A DNA stretch of 64,000 nt from Bacteroidales bacterium UBA6431. Its GTDB lineage: Bacteria > Bacteroidota > Bacteroidia > Bacteroidales > UBA932. The stretch spans positions 415-64,414 of the forward strand of contig DJOT01000022.1 in assembly GCA_002439095.1 (NCBI GenBank). Direction: 5' to 3'. Positions 61,234-64,000 of this stretch are shown here, one piece after another. Each line of letters begins with the position of its first letter. Positions within the stretch are counted from its first letter, which is position 1. A model generated the notes under the pieces. The model did not search any database and had not been told where the DNA came from. It was given only the letters and a program-made list of their open reading frames with translations. Made by a program: the position numbers and the translations under genes.

Positions 61234-62937
61234 ATGACCATGAACCCGTACATCTTCGCCATCTCCGCCATCATCATCGCCTCCATATACTTCATATCCT
61301 GCGGTTCGGGAAACAATGCCCCGGATCAGGAAGCCGACCAAAGCAGATATGCCAAGCGCGACCAGGCCTACGATGCTCTCAACAAAGAACACGACATCGT
61401 CAAGGCCATGAACCTTGCAAGAGAACAGCTCCAGACCACGCCGGACGATGTACAGAGCCTCATGTTCCTGTCCGGACTCCATGCTTACAGAGGCGAGTAC
61501 GGGATCAGCCTCGACCTCGTCAACAGGGCCATAGCAGCCAACAAGAGGAGCAGACAGTTCCCCATGGCAGACCTTTACGGGCCCAAAGCTGAAGCCTACA
61601 GCGGACTCGGAGAAAGGGACAAGGAACTGGAATGGAGGCGCAAAACCCTGAAAGCCACCGACAAGAAAAACAAGGACGCCTACAGGGAAAACCTCTTCGA
61701 CCTCGGCCAGACCCTGTTCATCATGCATCGCTACGATGAAGCCGAGAAGCTCTACAAGGACATGATCAAAGCCGATGAGACTGACATGAACGGCCACTTC
61801 GGGCTGGCGAGAATCGCACTGGCCCGGGGGAACTACCGTGAAGCCCTGGAGAGACTGGACAAATGCCTAAAGTTCGACCCCAACTACCCCGAGATCTACA
61901 GAGAGCAGGCCAGAGCATACAACATGCTCGGACAGACCGCCAAGGCGATAGACAGCGTCATCGAATACGCCGACCGCGACAACGAGTGCAACCTCACCAT
62001 AGTCCTGGACATCCTCTCCAAGAACCCGGATCTGGCGGAGGCCAGACTGACAAGCAGGATAAAGACCAGCCATGACCCGGCAAACCTTGAGATGATCCTG
62101 TGCAAGATCTACAGCGACACAGGCCGGGAAACTGATGCCATCAAGGGCTACAACCATATCGAGGACGATTATTTCCAAAGCCCGGTCATAAACTCTCTCC
62201 GGAGCATCTGCTACGACCAGCTCGGCTTCACGGAGCTGGCCCTTGAAGACATCAACGCCAACTTCGATGACTCTCCGCGCTACCGCTCTCTCAGAGCAGA
62301 ATATCTGCGCAAACTCGGCCGTTACCGGGAAGCAATAGAGGATCTTACCGCCGCCACCGTCGGAAACGACGAGGACTCCGGCATATACTATTCAAGAGGA
62401 TGGTGCCACGAGCTGGGCGGGGATGACGAGGCCGCCATGCGGGACTACAACCTCAGCCTGAGCATCGACGAGCATCACGCATACGCACACCTGATGCGCG
62501 GGGAGCAGTACCTCAAGCGTGGAGAGACCGCCAAAGCGGAAGCTGATTTCCGGCAGGTGCTGCAGCTGGATACGACATGCGTACAAGGCTCCTGCCGCCA
62601 ATATGCACTGCACTTTCTCGGCAAGGACGAGCAGGCACTCTCCTGGGCTGAGGACATCATCAGCAAAGATCCCGACAGCGGCAAGGAATATTATGACCTG
62701 GCATGCCTGCTGTGCAGGATGGGCCGGACGGAAGAGGCACTTGAAGCCCTGAAACAGGCATACGAGAAAGGGCCGGTATCATTCGCCCATATCGCACACG
62801 ATGACGACCTCGACCCGATCAGGCAGAGCCCGGAGTTCAAAGAGATGTTCCAGTTTTACCTCCAGCGCCATGCAGCCCGGCTCCGGGAAGCACGCGCGTC
62901 CCTGTTCTCCCGGGACAAGGACAAAACCACCATCTGA
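61234..62937 (+). CDS. Tetratricopeptide-repeat lipoprotein
   Basis: The protein is 567 residues from the ATG at 61234 (a second at 61240). The lipoprotein signal ends in ASIYFISC. The rest is TPR repeats, such as LFDLGQTLFIMHRYDEAEKL and YREQARAYNMLGQTAKAI. The end FAHIAHDDDLDPIRQSPEF resembles that of the TPR-protease protein at 43278. TPR lipoproteins in Bacteroidales probably hold envelope complexes together. The next lipoprotein gene starts 28 bases later. Confidence 0.85.
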   Translation: MTMNPYIFAISAIIIASIYFISCGSGNNAPDQEADQSRYAKRDQAYDALNKEHDIVKAMNLAREQLQTTPDDVQSLMFLSGLHAYRGEYGISLDLVNRAIAANKRSRQFPMADLYGPKAEAYSGLGERDKELEWRRKTLKATDKKNKDAYRENLFDLGQTLFIMHRYDEAEKLYKDMIKADETDMNGHFGLARIALARGNYREALERLDKCLKFDPNYPEIYREQARAYNMLGQTAKAIDSVIEYADRDNECNLTIVLDILSKNPDLAEARLTSRIKTSHDPANLEMILCKIYSDTGRETDAIKGYNHIEDDYFQSPVINSLRSICYDQLGFTELALEDINANFDDSPRYRSLRAEYLRKLGRYREAIEDLTAATVGNDEDSGIYYSRGWCHELGGDDEAAMRDYNLSLSIDEHHAYAHLMRGEQYLKRGETAKAEADFRQVLQLDTTCVQGSCRQYALHFLGKDEQALSWAEDIISKDPDSGKEYYDLACLLCRMGRTEEALEALKQAYEKGPVSFAHIAHDDDLDPIRQSPEFKEMFQFYLQRHAARLREARASLFSRDKDKTTI

Positions 62938-62964
62938 CCTGTTTTTGCAAAATCAACCACGCAC

Positions 62965-64000
62965 ATGAACCTTCCCGTTTTCACCCGACTCGCAGCCTTG
63001 ACCGCCGCCCTCCTGCTCTGCACCCTGCCCTCATGCCGGCAGAGACAGACCGGCACCGCCGACACGCCCGCCGCTGAGGCTTCAATATCAGACAGCATAG
63101 AAGCCCGCTCCATCTACTACTGGAAAACCACGTTCAAGATCGGGGACAAGGAGCAGGCGTTCCTCAGGAAGCACCGCATCAGCCATCTTTATCTCAGGAT
63201 GTTCGATGTGGACACGAGGCTCGACTACAAAGACGGCACTTCCTCAGCCGTCCCGGTCGCAAGCGTAAAATTCAAGACCCCGAAACCCGACAGCCTGGAG
63301 ATCATCCCGACCGTATTCATCACCCTCGACGCCCTCCGCAGCTACGAAGGCAACGAGGAAGAACTTGCCCGCCGCATCACGAAACGTGCCCTGAACATGT
63401 GCTCCTACAACGACCTCGGCCCCGTCCGGGAGCTCCAGTTCGACTGCGACTGGACGCAAAGCACACGAGGCATGTTCGACCGTCTGTGCTCCGCAGCCAA
63501 AGAAATACTGCATCCGCAGGGGATACTCCTTAGCGGAACCATCCGCCTGCATCAGGTGGCGCAAGCCGAATACCCCTTCGACAAGGGAGTCCTGATGCTC
63601 TACAACACCGGAGCCGTCAAAGATCCCCACACCCGCAACTCCATCATCAGCTACGAAGACGTCCACGCCTACCTTTGGCCCGAGGACAAGGTGGCCGGGT
63701 TTCTCAAGGCAAGAGAGACCAACTGCCCAAGCATCAGCGTAGCCTACCCGGCGTTCTCCTGGAACGTGGCATTCAAAAGCAACGGCAGCTTCGACGGAAT
63801 ACTCCCTACCCTCGAACTTGACGGCATCCCGCAGATCAGTCGCAGACCGGGAGGAATCCACGAAGTCACGGAAGACTGCAACATACAAGGGTTCTCCCTG
63901 CAGCGGGGGCAGACCATCCGCCCCGAGGCATCAGACTACGCCGAGATATCCAAGGTCAAAAAGCTCGTCGACAAGGCCCTTGGCGACGACATCCCGAACA
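62965..64000 (+). CDS. Lipoprotein with TIM-barrel-like pattern, 3' partial
   Basis: The frame is open from the ATG at 62965 to the window end (345 codons). A lipoprotein signal is present (ALTAALLLCTLPSC). The middle has ELQFDCDWTQSTRGMFDRL and GILLSGTIRLHQV, a pattern seen in Bacteroidales proteins with a predicted glycosidase-like barrel, similar to DUF3142. No function can be given. It is probably co-transcribed with the TPR lipoprotein. Confidence 0.75.
   Translation, partial: MNLPVFTRLAALTAALLLCTLPSCRQRQTGTADTPAAEASISDSIEARSIYYWKTTFKIGDKEQAFLRKHRISHLYLRMFDVDTRLDYKDGTSSAVPVASVKFKTPKPDSLEIIPTVFITLDALRSYEGNEEELARRITKRALNMCSYNDLGPVRELQFDCDWTQSTRGMFDRLCSAAKEILHPQGILLSGTIRLHQVAQAEYPFDKGVLMLYNTGAVKDPHTRNSIISYEDVHAYLWPEDKVAGFLKARETNCPSISVAYPAFSWNVAFKSNGSFDGILPTLELDGIPQISRRPGGIHEVTEDCNIQGFSLQRGQTIRPEASDYAEISKVKKLVDKALGDDIPN

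Overview
The window comes from a member of the order Bacteroidales, probably a gut commensal. The evidence is SusC/SusD outer-membrane pairs, a one-piece hybrid two-component regulator, BACON and Ig-like surface domains, many lipoprotein signal peptides, and promoters of the Bacteroidetes type (-7 TAnnTTTG, with a -33 TTTG about 19-21 bp upstream where it can be seen). Genus cannot be fixed from the sequence. No rRNA, tRNA or CRISPR array was seen.

Layout. 1-4.05 kb: surface protein genes (Ig-like/BACON protein cut by the window edge, an M64-type metallopeptidase, a fimbrillin-like lipoprotein) ending at a hairpin terminator. 4.08-23 kb: a patchwork accessory region. It holds five intact AAA ATPases of the DUF4143 or ATPase/winged-helix types, a 6S-like RNA candidate, an AT-rich run with a trypsin-like protease, a membrane-anchored exonuclease VII-like protein, a YhcG-type PDDEXK protein, and many broken gene copies (lipoproteins, DUF1810, ADP-ribosylglycohydrolase, ATPase ends, an IS21 end) interspersed with about 36-bp palindromes. 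23-41 kb: one polysaccharide utilisation locus read right to left: hybrid sensor/AraC regulator, PKD glycan-binding lipoprotein, SusC, SusD, a propeller lipoprotein, a GH110-like alpha-galactosidase, an esterase-glycosidase fusion, and a GH43-like propeller. 41.2-43.3 kb: a DUF234-type ATPase and a non-coding stretch with a structured-RNA candidate ending in a terminator. 43.3-45.3 kb: a TPR protein with a retropepsin-like protease domain.

45.35-57.5 kb is visibly more AT-rich than its flanks and all on the plus strand. Four small genes or gene fragments lead into an operon of four closely packed genes: a UPF1-like SF1 helicase, a protein with one phospholipase D (HKD) nuclease motif, a small protein that looks like a Ycf35/DUF1257-DUF2997 fusion, and a Ycf46-like AAA ATPase. 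An IS1634-type element has split the first gene. This combination is the best candidate for an undescribed, defence-like system here: a helicase and nuclease pair (compare Mokosh) coupled to a Ycf46-type ATPase module. Remnants of IS1634 and IS21 elements close its right side.

58-64 kb: another DUF4143 ATPase, a TauE/SafE transporter, two copies of a GTACGGG-containing intergenic repeat, a TPR lipoprotein and a lipoprotein cut by the window end.

Two themes recur. First, seven intact ATPases of related nucleotide-binding families lie in 64 kb, and at least four of them have tandem repeats (15- or 23-bp period) overlapping their promoters, which suggests self-regulation. Second, the accessory region records repeated duplication followed by short-homology deletion, leaving gene scars.
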